Shown: one piece after another, positions 1 to 64,000 of the stretch
How the letters are laid out: every line of letters starts with the position of its first letter
Numbering within the stretch: the first letter of the stretch is position 1
Source of the DNA: Latrodectus hesperus
Taxonomy: Eukaryota > Arthropoda > Arachnida > Araneae > Theridiidae
DNA length: 64,000 bases
Direction of reading: 5' to 3'
Assembly: GCA_037975125.1 (NCBI GenBank)
Contig: CM075853.1
Location: forward strand, 71,898,109 to 71,962,108
Made by a program: the position numbers and the translations under genes
The notes under the pieces: model-generated
Told to the model about the DNA's origin: nothing
The model's database searches: none
Seen by the model: only the letters and a program-made list of their open reading frames with translations

Positions 1-1
1 C

Positions 2-63616
<63,615 letters not shown>

Positions 63617-64000
63617 GTAAGAAATCTTTTTCTTTCTCTTCTGCAGAGCTCTATTGTTTTGATTTGGAAAATATTCACACTTATATCTTCACATTAAGAA
63701 TCACTTATGTTTTTAAAGGAATAATTTCATGATTGTATTATATATTGAAAACTATATATTGTATCATTAAGAATTTTTATTTCAATATTTTGTTCGCTTA
63801 AAAATAATTTCTCTACCTTCTTTATTACTGAACACAAATTGCTCAAAATTCTTTGAATATCTAATGGTAAATCAATGGAAACCAATGTTATTTATGTAAA
63901 ATAAATTGTGATAGTAATCAAAGAAAATACAATCATTACCATATTCTTCATTTTGTTAATTACCATTCAGATTAAACAGAAATCTTCATTTTTATTTGTC
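63617..64000 (+). other. Intron 25, 5' part
   Basis: Begins with GTAAGA after exon 25 and runs out of the window. Nothing recognised. Confidence 0.6.

Overview
This is a eukaryotic nuclear window, almost certainly from an arthropod. It is very AT-rich (roughly three quarters A+T by eye, not counted) and one large intron-rich gene runs on the + strand from edge to edge. I read 25 exons (24 introns complete, all GT-AG) coding about 1,596 residues of the TRRAP/Nipped-A/Tra1 family, the giant pseudokinase scaffold of the SAGA/STAGA and NuA4/TIP60 histone acetyltransferase complexes. The reading frame is continuous through every splice junction. Both ends of the gene lie outside the window: the missing parts are the N-terminal HEAT repeats, the end of the pseudokinase C-lobe and the FATC tail. 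The last exon's wording (for example HQDSGLMN) looks arthropod-like. I cannot decide between arachnid and insect from the sequence.

Layout. Exons 1-8 (1-14990) encode the last part of the HEAT/ARM solenoid. Exons 9-16 (16606-33989) encode the FAT domain. Exon 17 (36527-36613) is a Pro/Ser/Thr-rich linker and looks like a cassette exon. Exons 18-21 (39694-56158) carry the end of FAT and the region before the kinase. Exons 22-25 (59501-63616) encode the N-lobe and the start of the C-lobe of the pseudokinase, with the catalytic motifs of real PI3K-like kinases missing.

Almost all other structure is transposable-element DNA inside the introns. Intron 4 has an internally deleted non-LTR retrotransposon (4273-5196). 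Intron 5 has a 4.5-kb non-LTR element on the minus strand (about 7476-12002), itself interrupted by a tRNA-derived SINE (11227-11402). Intron 9 has a decayed hAT-like transposase. Introns 14, 17 and 19 hold three copies of one pogo/mariner-like MITE. Intron 16 has a 5'-truncated retrotransposon with an RNase H reading frame (34882-35781). Intron 18 has a dead Tc1-like transposon and a long hairpin. Intron 21 has another truncated RNase H retrotransposon (57807-58482). Intron 19 is the most striking: a MITE (47051-53652) was hit by a deleted non-LTR copy (47773-53514), which was in turn hit by a 4,954-bp full-length relative (48489-53442) in the opposite orientation. Each retrotransposon step is supported by a target-site duplication.

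Nothing here amounts to a new defence or metabolic system. The most useful observations are the datable three-layer transposon nest, the repeated formation of non-autonomous retrotransposons that keep only both ends, and a frame-neutral TRRAP cassette exon whose acceptor sits beside an (AT)n tract.
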